Source: Methanobacteriota archaeon (GTDB lineage Archaea; Thermoplasmatota; Poseidoniia; MGIII; CG-Epi1). Taken from it: DNA of 17,407 nt. This document shows positions 6,755 through 15,573 of the stretch, one piece after another. The stretch is from the NCBI GenBank assembly GCA_002724775.1, contig PBPR01000054.1, positions 6,997 to 24,403 of the forward strand. Reading direction: 5' to 3'. The position numbers were made by a program, and so were the translations under genes. Under the pieces are notes generated by a model, which saw nothing but the letters and a program-made list of their open reading frames with translations, was not told where the DNA came from and ran no database searches. Numbering within the stretch: position 1 is the stretch's first letter; each line of letters starts with the position of its first letter.

Positions 6755-7524
6755 TTTCCTTTAAACTTAGGTTTCCTTTTTTCAATAAATGCTTGAATTC
6801 CTTCTTTACCATCATTAGATTTGAAACATTCAACAAATAGTTCTTGTTCTTTCTTTAATCCTTTCTTCATTGGTAAACTTGAAGCTAATTTAACACTTTT
6901 TTTCGCTCTTTCAACTGCAAATGTAGATTTTTCAGCAATCTGTTTTGCTAAATCCATAGTCTTATCTCTTAAATCTTCGTCCTCAGCTACCAAATTTACT
7001 AATCCCCAGTTTTCAGCTTCTTCAGCATTTATCATGTTTCCAGTTAGGATTAATTCCATTGATCTGCTTTCCCCAATTAGCCTAGTCAGCCTTTGTGTTC
7101 CTCCAGCTCCAGGTATAATTCCAATATTTATCTCAGGTTGTCCAAGTTTAGATTTTTTACTAGCAGTTCTCAAATCACAAGCCATTGCAATCTCTAGTCC
7201 ACCACCTAAACAAAATCCATTAATCATGGCGATCACAGGTTTGCATGAATTAGCTATAACATCGGTAACTCTCCAATCTTCTTTCATAGCTTTTCGATCC
7301 TTAATGTCCATTTTTGAAAATTCTTTTATGTCAGCCCCAGCAATAAATGCTTTACCAGGAGATCCGGTCAGTATAGATACATTCACTTCTTCATCCAAAT
7401 CTAATTCCTCAAAAGCAGTAGCAAGCTCTCTTCGAGTCTCTGAATTCATACTGTTAAGCTCCTTAGGGCGATTAACAGTGACTATTCCGATTTTACCTTC
7501 TTTTTCAACGGTTATATTTTTCAT
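6751..7524 (-). CDS. Enoyl-CoA hydratase/crotonase family protein
   Basis: This 257-residue crotonase-fold enzyme acts on acyl-CoA thioesters, probably hydrating enoyl-CoA. Both catalytic glutamates of true hydratases are present: Glu111 in NGFCLGGGLEIAMACD and Glu131 in LGQPEINIGIIPGAGGTQRL. The oxyanion-hole region FIAGADIKEF is also intact (about 60-69). An ATG at 7548 would add 8 residues, but the ATG at 7524 is preferred: it follows the preceding stop by 2 bases and has AAAGGAG just upstream, inside the end of the surface-protein gene. Its own stop overlaps the endonuclease III start. No other beta-oxidation gene is visible nearby, so the pathway (fatty acid, amino acid, or 3-hydroxypropionyl/crotonyl-CoA) is open. 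Confidence 0.92.
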   Translation of the reverse strand: MKNITVEKEGKIGIVTVNRPKELNSMNSETRRELATAFEELDLDEEVNVSILTGSPGKAFIAGADIKEFSKMDIKDRKAMKEDWRVTDVIANSCKPVIAMINGFCLGGGLEIAMACDLRTASKKSKLGQPEINIGIIPGAGGTQRLTRLIGESRSMELILTGNMINAEEAENWGLVNLVAEDEDLRDKTMDLAKQIAEKSTFAVERAKKSVKLASSLPMKKGLKKEQELFVECFKSNDGKEGIQAFIEKRKPKFKGN

Positions 7525-7526
7525 TT

Positions 7527-10500
7527 TTACTCCTTTAACGTACCACATGAAGGGCAGCTAGTTTCTGTAGTATCAAACATAGCCCCACAAGCGTTGCACA
7601 GTAGTTCCCCATCCATTTCACTGAATTTTTCTTTACCCATTTCTTCAGGTAAATCTGCAATTACTTGAACGATTTCTTCAGTAGATTTACGACTAACATA
7701 TGCTATAACTGCTGCAGTTCCACCAATAATTCCAAGTCCTATTAGGATTGTACCTAAATTTGATTCATCATCGCTCTCTTTAACTACTATTTTTTCTTCA
7801 ACAGTTAAATCTAGGAAAGCTTTTTCTGGCTCTGACTCAAAATTCATTCTATCTACAGCCACAATAGAATAGTGATATATTTTGTTCATTAATATATTTG
7901 AATCTTTGTAAGACAAATATTGCTCACCATAAGCAATACTACTGATAAGTTCACCAGTTTCGTTTACAGATTCAGATCTATAAATCCGATATTCTATTAA
8001 GTCTTGAGATTGAGAGGACATAAATGAGATAAGAACATCTGTCGTTGAATTAACCACAGTTTTCCCTTGTGCAATCTGTAAGTTTCTTATTTTTGTTGGC
8101 TTATCTCTATCTATCAAAGTGAAGGCAATATCTTCCCCTTTATTGCCCACAGTATCATATGCTAAAATTTTGAACTGATATTCATATTGATTAAGAACAG
8201 GTATTTCTAACGGCAATGATTGTGGTAGATACTCTCCATATTCTTGCCAATCTAAATTGGCATTACTTTCACCTTCCTTATTTAATTTATAAAGTATTGT
8301 AAAATTTGCAATATCATCTAGATTATCCATGTTTATAACAATATTTTCCAGATCTGTTAAACCTGGAATTTCTGTTATTGTAACGTTAGGTCCAATAGTG
8401 TCAACTAGAATGGAATTACTTGTGTCAAACCCTATATTCCCAGCCAAATCCTCTCCTACAATTTTAAATTCATATAATCCATCATTTTCAGCATAAAATG
8501 CAAGAGTTTTTTGAGTGAAATCTTCGTCTTTAATTATCCATTGGCCATTATTTATTTTATAATAAAAATCAAAGCCTGTAATTATTTCATTATTGTCTTC
8601 AGCATCCCAAGAAAATTCTATCGTTTTTATATTTGTGGCATTATCTTCAATGCTCGTACTTTCTGAAAGAGACGAGGCTATGTTAGTAAAGAAAATAGTT
8701 GGTGATTCGAGATCGACAAAGGTGATATTATCGACTTTATCTTCTTTATCCTCAATTTTACCGTCATCATCTCCTCCTATTGATCTAAATCTATATTGAT
8801 AATTATTTTTTGCACCATTAAATGTGGTTTTTCCCTCTTCGCTAGAAAAATTACCCCAAATTCCCCATTCACTCCATAACTCACCATTTGTTCCGTTATC
8901 ATGAGAGAATTGAATGATTATATATTTTGTATCATTGCCAGATTCCAAATTATTTTTGTACCATTCTTGTACGAACCACTGAACTTCAAATGAGGTTGAG
9001 TTCACTAATTGGGGGCTTACAGCATAGGTTGCAGGTGCCACAAGGTCTGGAGGGACATACATTTTTGCAAATACTGTTGTTTGTTTGATGTTGCTGTCTG
9101 TTGAATTTAGAGAAGTAATTGTTATGTTGAATTCAGCCAAGTCAAATTCATTTATATTTTCATTTAAAGAAATAACAAGTTCAATATTTCCATCAGCTCC
9201 GTAAGGAATTTTTATTTGTTCGTTAAAACTTACAATGTTAAAATTATCAGTATCATTCAAATTAATCGAGATGTTGTAAGTATCTTCAACATTTCCCCTA
9301 TTGAGTATCCAAATTGTAAACTCATACGGCTCTGTATCAGCTAATTCTTTTGTTACTATAGGTGTCAATATTTCATACTCATATGTTTCGTTGACAGTTA
9401 AAGTTAATTTTTCATAGATTTCTTGAAAATCCCAAAGTTTTGATCTTAAGTTAGCAAGTTCTAATTCTTGATCAAGCCATTGTCGACCATCACCACCGCC
9501 TCCTCCTCCCCAACCTTGGGTATTATCTCTGGCTGCAACAGCTAATAAGTTTTGACCTTCATTTAGCCAAGATTTGTTTATGTTAATTTCTTCTTCCCAA
9601 TAATTTCCATTACCTCCACATCCCCATCCACTAAAACAATCGCGTATCAGGTTATCATTTAGATAAACACGGAAATAATCATCGTGAGCTATTTTTACTC
9701 TTAATTCACTGAAATCTAAATTTCCATCATAATCAAACCAGTGACGTGTGCTTATGTGCGTGTAATTTTGGTCGTCAGTTTTCCAAAGAGTGTTTGGTGC
9801 AATTCCTCTCAATTCTTCATTTCCAAATGGGGCAGAACCAATGTCCCATCCAGAATCATTATAACTAATTTCGTAAAAATCATTTGGAAATTCACTGTTG
9901 TTCCATATCTGGTATGAATATTGAGTTGAATTTGTTACTCCAGAATGAACGAGGGTTTCTATTGTTTGAGAATAATATTGAGACCAAACTATTGGAAAAA
10001 TAGAATAATTTCCAGCCTGTGCATTGTCAGAAACAGTGATATTCAATATTATTTCAGCAGTTTCATCAGGGCTTAAGTTTGCAACATTAGGAATAAAATC
10101 ATAGTTCCAATCACTAGGAATATTATTTAATCCAAATGTAAAATTATCATCAACATCACCAAGATTTGTGATGTTAAAATAATACTGGATGTTCTCATTA
10201 ATGCCTGTGGTTTTGTGTCTATCATTAAAATCTAAACTGTATGCGTAAAATCCGATATGAATTGTTCTTGTTAAACTCTGATCTCCCACGTAAGCAGTTA
10301 CATTGATAATTCCTAATTTTGTAGGCGTCCATTCTACTATCCATTCATATGTTTGATTACTTTCAATTGAAATAGTTTGATTAACATAATTCAAATTATC
10401 AATTTCTATACTAACATTTAGGTTACTTGCGTTATTTTCGCCATGATTTCTATATTCTATACGAAGTGCCAAATCATCACCTAACACAACAGGTACATCT

Positions 10501-11201
10501 TTCCAAGAAGGAACATTTATTGCAAGTTCAAAATCTAACCATTGTTCTGTGTCTCCACCCCATGTTATATCAATTGCAAGAATGGCAAGTACATTCTCAC
10601 CTTCTACAAGCCAATCAGGGTTTGGTCCAGATGATTGACTTCCGTCGTATGTCAGTATGTTGTTCCAGTAATCGGGGTCGTCCTCATAACACCCATCATG
10701 ATTTTGATACCAAGAGCAGTCGCGGATTAGATTACCATTTAGATAGGCGATGTAGTAGTTGTTGTGTGCTATCTTAAATGTGGAGCTAAGCACTTCTTCT
10801 GGTTTTTCATAATTAAAATAGTGTCTGACAATTAAATAATCTTCTTTTCCACCTTCGCTTTGCCAGATGGTGTTAGGAGTTACTCCACCAATTTCTTCAT
10901 TTCCAAAGGGGGTTGCGTTCATTCCCCATTCAGAGTCATCGAAGTTAGTTGTATACCAATTTTCAGGGATACAATTTTGAAAGTCACAATCATCATCGTC
11001 GTCGTCAAAAAGTTTGTATTTATGTAGAGTGCCATTTTCTTTTCCGTTTGATACTAGCGTAATCAGTTCTCCATTCTCCAAATCATTAGTGTAACTAATA
11101 GATGAAATGCTTACATTTTCTTCGCTTGCTTCAGCATTATTTATGAGAAAAATTGAAATAGAAAATACTACTAAAAATGTTAATTTTTGCTGAAGCTTCA
11201 T
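7527..11201 (-). CDS. Giant secreted, membrane-anchored multidomain surface protein with cytoplasmic zinc ribbon (1224 aa)
   Basis: The protein has a signal peptide (residues 1-25, ending NNAEAS). Two copies of a jelly-roll, galactose-binding-like module follow (about 82-229 and 430-583), sharing PFGNEE...G..PNT.W and a DNLIRDC-type strand. Between and after them lie NEW3/CARDB-like and fibronectin-III/Ig-like domains (about 235-420, 600-720, 720-830, 850-935, 940-1030, 1035-1130). A transmembrane helix lies at about 1149-1169, and the C-terminal cytosolic segment has a zinc ribbon with Cys1202, 1205, 1216 and 1219 (CNACG...CPSCG). There is a D6 run at 66-71, a G6 run at 565-570 and many N-glycosylation sequons. 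It is probably an envelope protein that binds glycans or proteins outside the cell. It has its own leaderless promoter. The domain names are judged by pattern, not by search. Confidence 0.88.
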   Translation of the reverse strand: MKLQQKLTFLVVFSISIFLINNAEASEENVSISSISYTNDLENGELITLVSNGKENGTLHKYKLFDDDDDDCDFQNCIPENWYTTNFDDSEWGMNATPFGNEEIGGVTPNTIWQSEGGKEDYLIVRHYFNYEKPEEVLSSTFKIAHNNYYIAYLNGNLIRDCSWYQNHDGCYEDDPDYWNNILTYDGSQSSGPNPDWLVEGENVLAILAIDITWGGDTEQWLDFELAINVPSWKDVPVVLGDDLALRIEYRNHGENNASNLNVSIEIDNLNYVNQTISIESNQTYEWIVEWTPTKLGIINVTAYVGDQSLTRTIHIGFYAYSLDFNDRHKTTGINENIQYYFNITNLGDVDDNFTFGLNNIPSDWNYDFIPNVANLSPDETAEIILNITVSDNAQAGNYSIFPIVWSQYYSQTIETLVHSGVTNSTQYSYQIWNNSEFPNDFYEISYNDSGWDIGSAPFGNEELRGIAPNTLWKTDDQNYTHISTRHWFDYDGNLDFSELRVKIAHDDYFRVYLNDNLIRDCFSGWGCGGNGNYWEEEININKSWLNEGQNLLAVAARDNTQGWGGGGGGDGRQWLDQELELANLRSKLWDFQEIYEKLTLTVNETYEYEILTPIVTKELADTEPYEFTIWILNRGNVEDTYNISINLNDTDNFNIVSFNEQIKIPYGADGNIELVISLNENINEFDLAEFNITITSLNSTDSNIKQTTVFAKMYVPPDLVAPATYAVSPQLVNSTSFEVQWFVQEWYKNNLESGNDTKYIIIQFSHDNGTNGELWSEWGIWGNFSSEEGKTTFNGAKNNYQYRFRSIGGDDDGKIEDKEDKVDNITFVDLESPTIFFTNIASSLSESTSIEDNATNIKTIEFSWDAEDNNEIITGFDFYYKINNGQWIIKDEDFTQKTLAFYAENDGLYEFKIVGEDLAGNIGFDTSNSILVDTIGPNVTITEIPGLTDLENIVINMDNLDDIANFTILYKLNKEGESNANLDWQEYGEYLPQSLPLEIPVLNQYEYQFKILAYDTVGNKGEDIAFTLIDRDKPTKIRNLQIAQGKTVVNSTTDVLISFMSSQSQDLIEYRIYRSESVNETGELISSIAYGEQYLSYKDSNILMNKIYHYSIVAVDRMNFESEPEKAFLDLTVEEKIVVKESDDESNLGTILIGLGIIGGTAAVIAYVSRKSTEEIVQVIADLPEEMGKEKFSEMDGELLCNACGAMFDTTETSCPSCGTLKE
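9453..9914 (-). repeat. Jelly-roll module, copy 2, within the giant surface protein
   Basis: This segment encodes residues about 430-583. It repeats copy 1 with an exact 360-residue offset at the landmarks (PFGNEE at 458 against 98; LIRDC at 518 against 158) and ends in QWLDQEL, matching QWLDFEL of copy 1. The copies are diverged in DNA, so the duplication is old. The fold resembles the galactose-binding/carbohydrate-binding beta-sandwich (D-S-x-W, vYlN, GxNxLAv pattern). Confidence 0.75.
10515..10958 (-). repeat. Jelly-roll module, copy 1, within the giant surface protein
   Basis: This segment encodes residues about 82-229. Shared landmarks with copy 2 are the DDSEWG opening, PFGNEEIGGVTPNTIW, KIAHNNYYIAYLNGNLIRDC, WLVEGENVLAILA and QWLDFEL. 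Cysteine 162 follows the conserved strand in both copies and is followed by another Cys (171; 528 in copy 2), a possible conserved disulfide. Confidence 0.75.
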
Positions 11202-11219
11202 GATATTACTATGTCTAGA

Positions 11220-11231
11220 TATTTTTATAGC
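11220..11231 (-). promoter_or_regulatory. TATA box of the giant surface protein gene
   Basis: On the - strand this reads CTATAAAAATAT, immediately after the HAD-phosphatase stop. Its centre is about 25 bases upstream of the ATG at 11201, so transcription should start at the ATG itself (leaderless). The surface gene therefore can be expressed independently of the phosphatase. Confidence 0.65.
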
Positions 11232-11234
11232 TTT

Positions 11235-11879
11235 TTACCAATTAAGAATTAATTTTGTTAATTCGGAGAGGTCTCCTTTAAGATGATAGTTTGCTTTGGA
11301 AATCACTCTTTCGTCTTCAGTGTTAACAGCTACAGATAATCCAGCCCTTTCAAAAGTGGGAATGTCAACTACAGTATCTCCTACTGCAGCTATTTCATTT
11401 TTGCTTAAATTATATTTTTCAATCATTCCTTCCATAACAGGTCCTTTGTTATGTCCACTCGATTTGATTATAGCCGTTAGATTTCCTTCACTATCATCGA
11501 TTAAATCATTTGCTAGAGCATCATCCATATTCCATTTTTTAGCCCATTTATCTGCTAAATATTGTATCCCTCCTGATAGAATCAGTGTTTTGATATTTTC
11601 TTCGTGTAAACTTCTAATTAATTCTTCAGCTCCCTTTCTTGGTTTAGCTTTATCTAATATTGAGTTAATGTATTCCTCATTTACAGGCCTATCACTTTTA
11701 CTATTCCATAATGCGATATCAGCTTTTACGAATTCTTTATCTGAAATTTTATGATCAATGTACATTTGAAGCATTTCACTATTATCTGTTCCAAAATGGT
11801 CGTGAATCATTGCCCAAGAAGATCTAGGCTCGATTATCGTTCCATCCATGTCGAAAACGACTAATTTTATTTGTGACAT
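11235..11879 (-). CDS. HAD-superfamily phosphatase, SerB (phosphoserine phosphatase)-like
   Basis: This 214-residue HAD hydrolase has motif I FDMDGT (nucleophile Asp10, acid Asp12), motif II LILSGG (Ser102), motif III Lys145, and motif IV AVGDTVVDIPTFERAG (Asp168, Asp172). The small helical cap between motifs I and II (about 20-80) and the GD..D.P...AGLSVAVN ending match the SerB branch, which makes L-serine from phosphoserine. The divergent GcvP gene nearby fits a serine/glycine setting. Substrate is not proven; other small phosphomonoesters are possible. The ATG overlaps the stop of the upstream 98-aa gene by one base (TAATG), so translation is probably coupled. Confidence 0.85.
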   Translation of the reverse strand: MSQIKLVVFDMDGTIIEPRSSWAMIHDHFGTDNSEMLQMYIDHKISDKEFVKADIALWNSKSDRPVNEEYINSILDKAKPRKGAEELIRSLHEENIKTLILSGGIQYLADKWAKKWNMDDALANDLIDDSEGNLTAIIKSSGHNKGPVMEGMIEKYNLSKNEIAAVGDTVVDIPTFERAGLSVAVNTEDERVISKANYHLKGDLSELTKLILNW

Positions 11880-12175
11880 TATCCGAACGATGAGCTAAAT
11901 CTATCTGTTGGGCCTGTTTCTCGCTCTAACATCATTTTCATCTGATCTTTTGACATTAAGTGCGCTTTTTGGGCCATGTCGTAGGATTCTTTTGCATCTT
12001 TTTCATCCATTTCAATTTTAAAACTAAGTCCGGAAAACATAAGAGATTCCTTTCCGTCGTTTTTGAATATGGCTAGTAAGCCAGCCTCGGGATTTGATTG
12101 AAATTCAACATTCTTGAAAACTTCTTTTTCACCGTCTCCAGGTAAAAAAATAATTATTTCTTTTGCTTTAAGCAT
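11879..12175 (-). CDS. Unknown 98-aa soluble protein
   Basis: I do not recognise this 98-residue protein. It opens with a beta-like stretch (MLKAKEIIIFLPGDGEKEVF), continues with GLLAIFKNDGKESLMFSGLSF, and then has a charged, Met-rich helix (about 57-88) and a short Ser/Gly tail. There is no signal peptide, transmembrane segment or cysteine. It sits between the DUF2203 gene (31 bases away) and the SerB-like phosphatase (1-base overlap), so it is a translated operon member rather than a shadow frame. It might be a partner of either neighbour; that is inference from position. Confidence 0.75.
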   Translation of the reverse strand: MLKAKEIIIFLPGDGEKEVFKNVEFQSNPEAGLLAIFKNDGKESLMFSGLSFKIEMDEKDAKESYDMAQKAHLMSKDQMKMMLERETGPTDRFSSSFG

Positions 12176-12206
12176 ATTCTTACATTTCGAGCCTGTTCAA
12201 AAGAGT

Positions 12207-12650
12207 TTATTGCTTAATAATATCCAATTCTTGTTCAAGAATTCTTCTAGATTCATAATTCTCATCAAATTCGTGCCAGTGTCTTACTGATTTTTCTCCT
12301 AATCTATATGAAAGAAAAACAGTTTCTATGCCTCTCAGTGATGGAAAATTTACAATTCCAAGAGCCGGATCATCGATTTCTACACCTAGTTTACCTAATT
12401 CAATGGTTAAGTTATTTACAATATTTATGTTATTTTCAAGTTCAATTTGTAATTCTTCCCATCCTGGCCTTAGTGCAGCCCGATAGTCATCTTTTACTTC
12501 TTCCATTATTTCTTCCAATTGCTCTTCAAGCATTTCCTGTTTTACAGAGTAATCAGACAATTCAATGATTATAGGATTGATTAATTCTAAAAGGCTATTT
12601 GCCTCGTCCACGGTGAAAAGCCTAGTGGCATTTACTACCATGGAAGTCAT
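12207..12650 (-). CDS. DUF2203 family protein
   Basis: The 147-residue protein matches the DUF2203 pattern: an N-terminal RLFTVDEANSLLELINPII motif (about 10-28), a central acidic coiled-coil-like helix (VKQEMLEEQLEEIMEEVKDD), then GVEIDDPALGIVNFPSLR and FLSYRLGEKSVRHWHEFDENY with the family's invariant WRLGE...WH-like end. Function of the family is unknown. Two in-frame ATGs exist (12650 and 12641). A TATA-like stretch around 12663-12672 is about 28 bases from the second, so a leaderless start at 12641 (144 aa) is possible. It is the first gene of the - strand run and is divergent from gcvP. Confidence 0.88.
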   Translation of the reverse strand: MTSMVVNATRLFTVDEANSLLELINPIIIELSDYSVKQEMLEEQLEEIMEEVKDDYRAALRPGWEELQIELENNINIVNNLTIELGKLGVEIDDPALGIVNFPSLRGIETVFLSYRLGEKSVRHWHEFDENYESRRILEQELDIIKQ

Positions 12651-12737
12651 TAGTTAGGAAAGGGCAAATAAATGGAACGGATGCCTAATTCGGGCGAAAC
12701 ACTCATATGGCCCATCCAAGATTGATATACATCCTTT
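12651..12737. promoter_or_regulatory. Divergent intergenic region between DUF2203 gene and gcvP
   Basis: These 87 bases must hold promoters in both directions. The - strand has a TATA-like CATTTATTTG at about 12664-12673. On the + strand no strong box is visible at the expected distance from the gcvP ATG at 12738; CATATG at 12704-12709 and GATATAC near 12723-12729 are weak candidates. No Shine-Dalgarno precedes gcvP. I see no convincing glycine riboswitch: the space is too short. Confidence 0.4.
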
Positions 12738-15572
12738 ATGACTGATTATGCTAAGCACCCTGACATTTTTACCAAACGTCACGTAGGTCCGTCTGACGAT
12801 GATGTTATTTCAATGCTAGGTGAATTAGGATTTTCTTCAATGTCGGAATTTATCAATAATGTTATTCCAGACTCTATAGCTTTTGACTCAAATCTAAAAG
12901 TAGGTGATGGTGTCAGTGAACAAGAAGCAATTAAAATACTGAAATCCTATGCGTCCAAAAATAAGGTTTTCAAGAGTTACCTTGGTAATGGCTATTACGG
13001 AACTATCACACCTGGAGTTATCAAAAGAAATATTCTTGAAAACCCTGGCTGGTATACTCAATACACGCCTTATCAGGCCGAAATCGCTCAAGGTCGGTTG
13101 GAAGCATTATTGAATTTCCAAACAATGATTTCAGATTTAACTGGTATGGACATTGCAAATGCCTCTCTGTTAGATGAGGCTACAGCTGCCGCTGAAGCAA
13201 TGAGTATGGCATGTAACGCTTTGAGAGGTAAGAGATCCACGATAGCTCTCATTGACGATATCAACCAACAAACAGTTAATGTAGTTAAGACTCGAGCAGA
13301 GCCTCTAGAAATAAAAATCAAAGAAACTTCCTATTCAGAACTTTCAATTGACGACGATTTATTTGCTGTGATGGTTCAGTACCCCAGTAGATCAGGAACA
13401 ATCAGAGATTATTCTAAACTAGTAGAGGAGGTTCATACCAATGGAAGTTTGGTGATTGTTGTAGCCGACTTAATGTCTCTTTGTCTTCTAAAATCACCAG
13501 GGAGTTGGGGTGCAGATATTGTTATTGGAAACTCTCAAAGATTTGGAGTTCCAATGGGTTATGGAGGTCCCCACGCTGCATTTATTTCTACAAAGGACAA
13601 ACTAAAACGCAATCTTCCGGGAAGATTAATCGGAGTTTCAAAGGATTCGCACGGAAATCCTGCTTTGAGATTAGCTCTACAGACAAGGGAGCAACATATT
13701 CGGAGAGATAGAGCTACTAGCAATATTTGTACTGCGCAAGTATTGTTAGCTATCATGTCTTCCATGTATGCAATATATCATGGCCCAGATAAGTTGAAGC
13801 AAATTGCAAGTAGAATCAATTTCTTCACCAGAGTAATAGGTGAAAGTCTCAAAAATAGTGGATTTGAATTATACTCAGATAATTACTTTGACACAATTCG
13901 TGTAAAATGTGACTCGACAAAGATTTCAGATTTAGCTTTAAAAGATGGCTATAATTTTTGGAAATATTCCGATTCAGTAGGTATCTCTTTGGATGAGACA
14001 GTTCAACTTGAAGATGTAAAAGCTATATTGAATATTTTTAACTCTTCAGAAATAGAACCATCAACTGAAAGCATCCCTGAAGATTTAAGACGTACAGATT
14101 CGTATCTCACCCACCCTGTTTTCAATTCATATCATTCAGAAACAGAGATGCTAAGATATATACATAGGCTAGAGAACAAGGATTTATCCTTAAATTTTAG
14201 TATGATTCCTTTGGGTTCATGCACCATGAAATTAAACTCAGTCACAGAAATGGAAGCTGTGACTTGGCCAGAATTTTCTAACTTGCATCCGTATGCTCCG
14301 GAAGATCAAGCAAGAGGATATTATGAACTATTCAAAGATTTAGAGAATTGGCTCTGTGATATTACAGGATTTTCAAAAATTTCACTTCAGCCAAATGCAG
14401 GCAGTCAAGGTGAATATGCAGGAATGCTTGCAATACGAGATTTTCATCTAGATAAGAGAGATTCCCATCGTAATATTTGTTTAATTCCAACCTCAGCTCA
14501 CGGTACGAATCCAGCCTCAGCAGTAATGGTTGGAATGAAAGTAGTGGGAATATCTTGCGATGAAGAGGGAAATATAGATTTAGCAGATTTCAAATCAAAA
14601 ATTGATCAATATTCACAGTCATTGGCAGCTGCGATGGTCACTTATCCCTCAACTCACGGAGTTTTTGAAGATGAAATTAAGGAGATATGTTCTTTAGTCC
14701 ATAAACACGGTGGCCAAGTTTACATGGATGGTGCAAATATGAACGCAATGGTTGGCCTGTGCAAACCAGCAGACATAGGAGCAGATGTCTGTCATCTTAA
14801 TTTGCACAAAACCTTCTGTATTCCACATGGAGGAGGAGGGCCAGGAATGGGTCCAATTGGTGTAGCATCACATTTAGCGGAATTTTTACCTTCAAATCCT
14901 CTAGATTCTTACAAGTCTAAAAGTAAAACTGGTCCAGTGTCAGCAACGCACTGGGGAAGTGCTAGTATTTTACCAATTTCTTGGGCATACATCGCGATGA
15001 TGGGTTCTCAAGGACTCAAATATGCCACAGAGGTAGCAATTCTAAATGCCAATTATATGGCCAAAAAGTTGTCAAATGATTACAAAATATTATACAAAGG
15101 TAAAATGGGTCTTATTGCACATGAGTGTATCTTGGATACTCGTGCTTTGATTTCTGAAGCTGGATTAACTATTGATGACATTGCAAAAAGATTGATTGAT
15201 TATGGTTTCCATGCTCCAACAATGTCTTGGCCGGTTGCCAATACTCTAATGGTAGAACCCACAGAATCTGAATCAAAAGCTGAAATAGACAGATTCTGTG
15301 AATCAATGTCTTCAATAAAATCTGAAATAGATAAAGTAAAGTCTGGAGAATTTTCAAGCGAAGATAATCCTCTTCGAGGTTCTCCTCACACATCTCTAGA
15401 AGTATCATCTGATAATTGGAGTCATGAGTATTCTAGGGAAGTAGCTGCTTATCCAGTTCAATGGTTAAAGACAAACAAGTTTTGGCCTTCAGTTGGTAGA
15501 GTTGATAATACACATGGTGACAGAAATTTAATATGTTCATGTCTTGATGTTGATTCATATTCGGAGAATTAA
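12738..15572 (+). CDS. gcvP: Glycine dehydrogenase (decarboxylating), single-chain P-protein
   Basis: This is the PLP-dependent P-protein of the glycine cleavage system. It decarboxylates glycine and passes aminomethyl to the H-protein lipoyl arm. At 944 residues it is the full-length fused form, with an N-terminal half beginning [16 protein letters not shown] and a C-terminal half from about 470. The PLP lysine is Lys691 in [18 protein letters not shown]. Other family landmarks are [12 protein letters not shown] (about 491-502), [25 protein letters not shown] and [15 protein letters not shown]. Many archaea carry split GcvPA/GcvPB subunits; the fused form is typical of bacteria and eukaryotes and suggests transfer. 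GcvT, GcvH and lipoamide dehydrogenase are not in the window. A redoxin gene follows after 1 base. Confidence 0.97.
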   Translation: MTDYAKHPDIFTKRHVGPSDDDVISMLGELGFSSMSEFINNVIPDSIAFDSNLKVGDGVSEQEAIKILKSYASKNKVFKSYLGNGYYGTITPGVIKRNILENPGWYTQYTPYQAEIAQGRLEALLNFQTMISDLTGMDIANASLLDEATAAAEAMSMACNALRGKRSTIALIDDINQQTVNVVKTRAEPLEIKIKETSYSELSIDDDLFAVMVQYPSRSGTIRDYSKLVEEVHTNGSLVIVVADLMSLCLLKSPGSWGADIVIGNSQRFGVPMGYGGPHAAFISTKDKLKRNLPGRLIGVSKDSHGNPALRLALQTREQHIRRDRATSNICTAQVLLAIMSSMYAIYHGPDKLKQIASRINFFTRVIGESLKNSGFELYSDNYFDTIRVKCDSTKISDLALKDGYNFWKYSDSVGISLDETVQLEDVKAILNIFNSSEIEPSTESIPEDLRRTDSYLTHPVFNSYHSETEMLRYIHRLENKDLSLNFSMIPLGSCTMKLNSVTEMEAVTWPEFSNLHPYAPEDQARGYYELFKDLENWLCDITGFSKISLQPNAGSQGEYAGMLAIRDFHLDKRDSHRNICLIPTSAHGTNPASAVMVGMKVVGISCDEEGNIDLADFKSKIDQYSQSLAAAMVTYPSTHGVFEDEIKEICSLVHKHGGQVYMDGANMNAMVGLCKPADIGADVCHLNLHKTFCIPHGGGGPGMGPIGVASHLAEFLPSNPLDSYKSKSKTGPVSATHWGSASILPISWAYIAMMGSQGLKYATEVAILNANYMAKKLSNDYKILYKGKMGLIAHECILDTRALISEAGLTIDDIAKRLIDYGFHAPTMSWPVANTLMVEPTESESKAEIDRFCESMSSIKSEIDKVKSGEFSSEDNPLRGSPHTSLEVSSDNWSHEYSREVAAYPVQWLKTNKFWPSVGRVDNTHGDRNLICSCLDVDSYSEN

Positions 15573-15573
15573 A

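Noticed and set aside
6821..7561. A 246-codon open frame on the + strand opposite the crotonase
   Set aside because: It lies wholly antisense to a gene with intact catalytic residues, and its translation is Ser/Phe/Leu-rich with no domain signal, typical of a shadow frame.
9489..9520. CCACCGCCTCCTCCTCCCC tract as a regulatory or repeat element
   Set aside because: It is the coding complement of the Gly6 run in the second jelly-roll module and is explained by protein sequence.
10427..10777. A 116-codon + strand frame inside the giant surface protein
   Set aside because: It is antisense to a clear duplicated domain, with His/Gln/Leu-rich composition and no start signals.
12651..12737. Glycine riboswitch upstream of gcvP
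   Set aside because: The whole gap is 87 bases, is shared with a divergent gene, and shows no paired aptamer-like helices.
15544..15573. Upstream ATG start for the redoxin, overlapping gcvP by 29 bases
   Set aside because: The extra ten residues do not fit the family, and the GTG at 15574 has a Shine-Dalgarno at proper distance.
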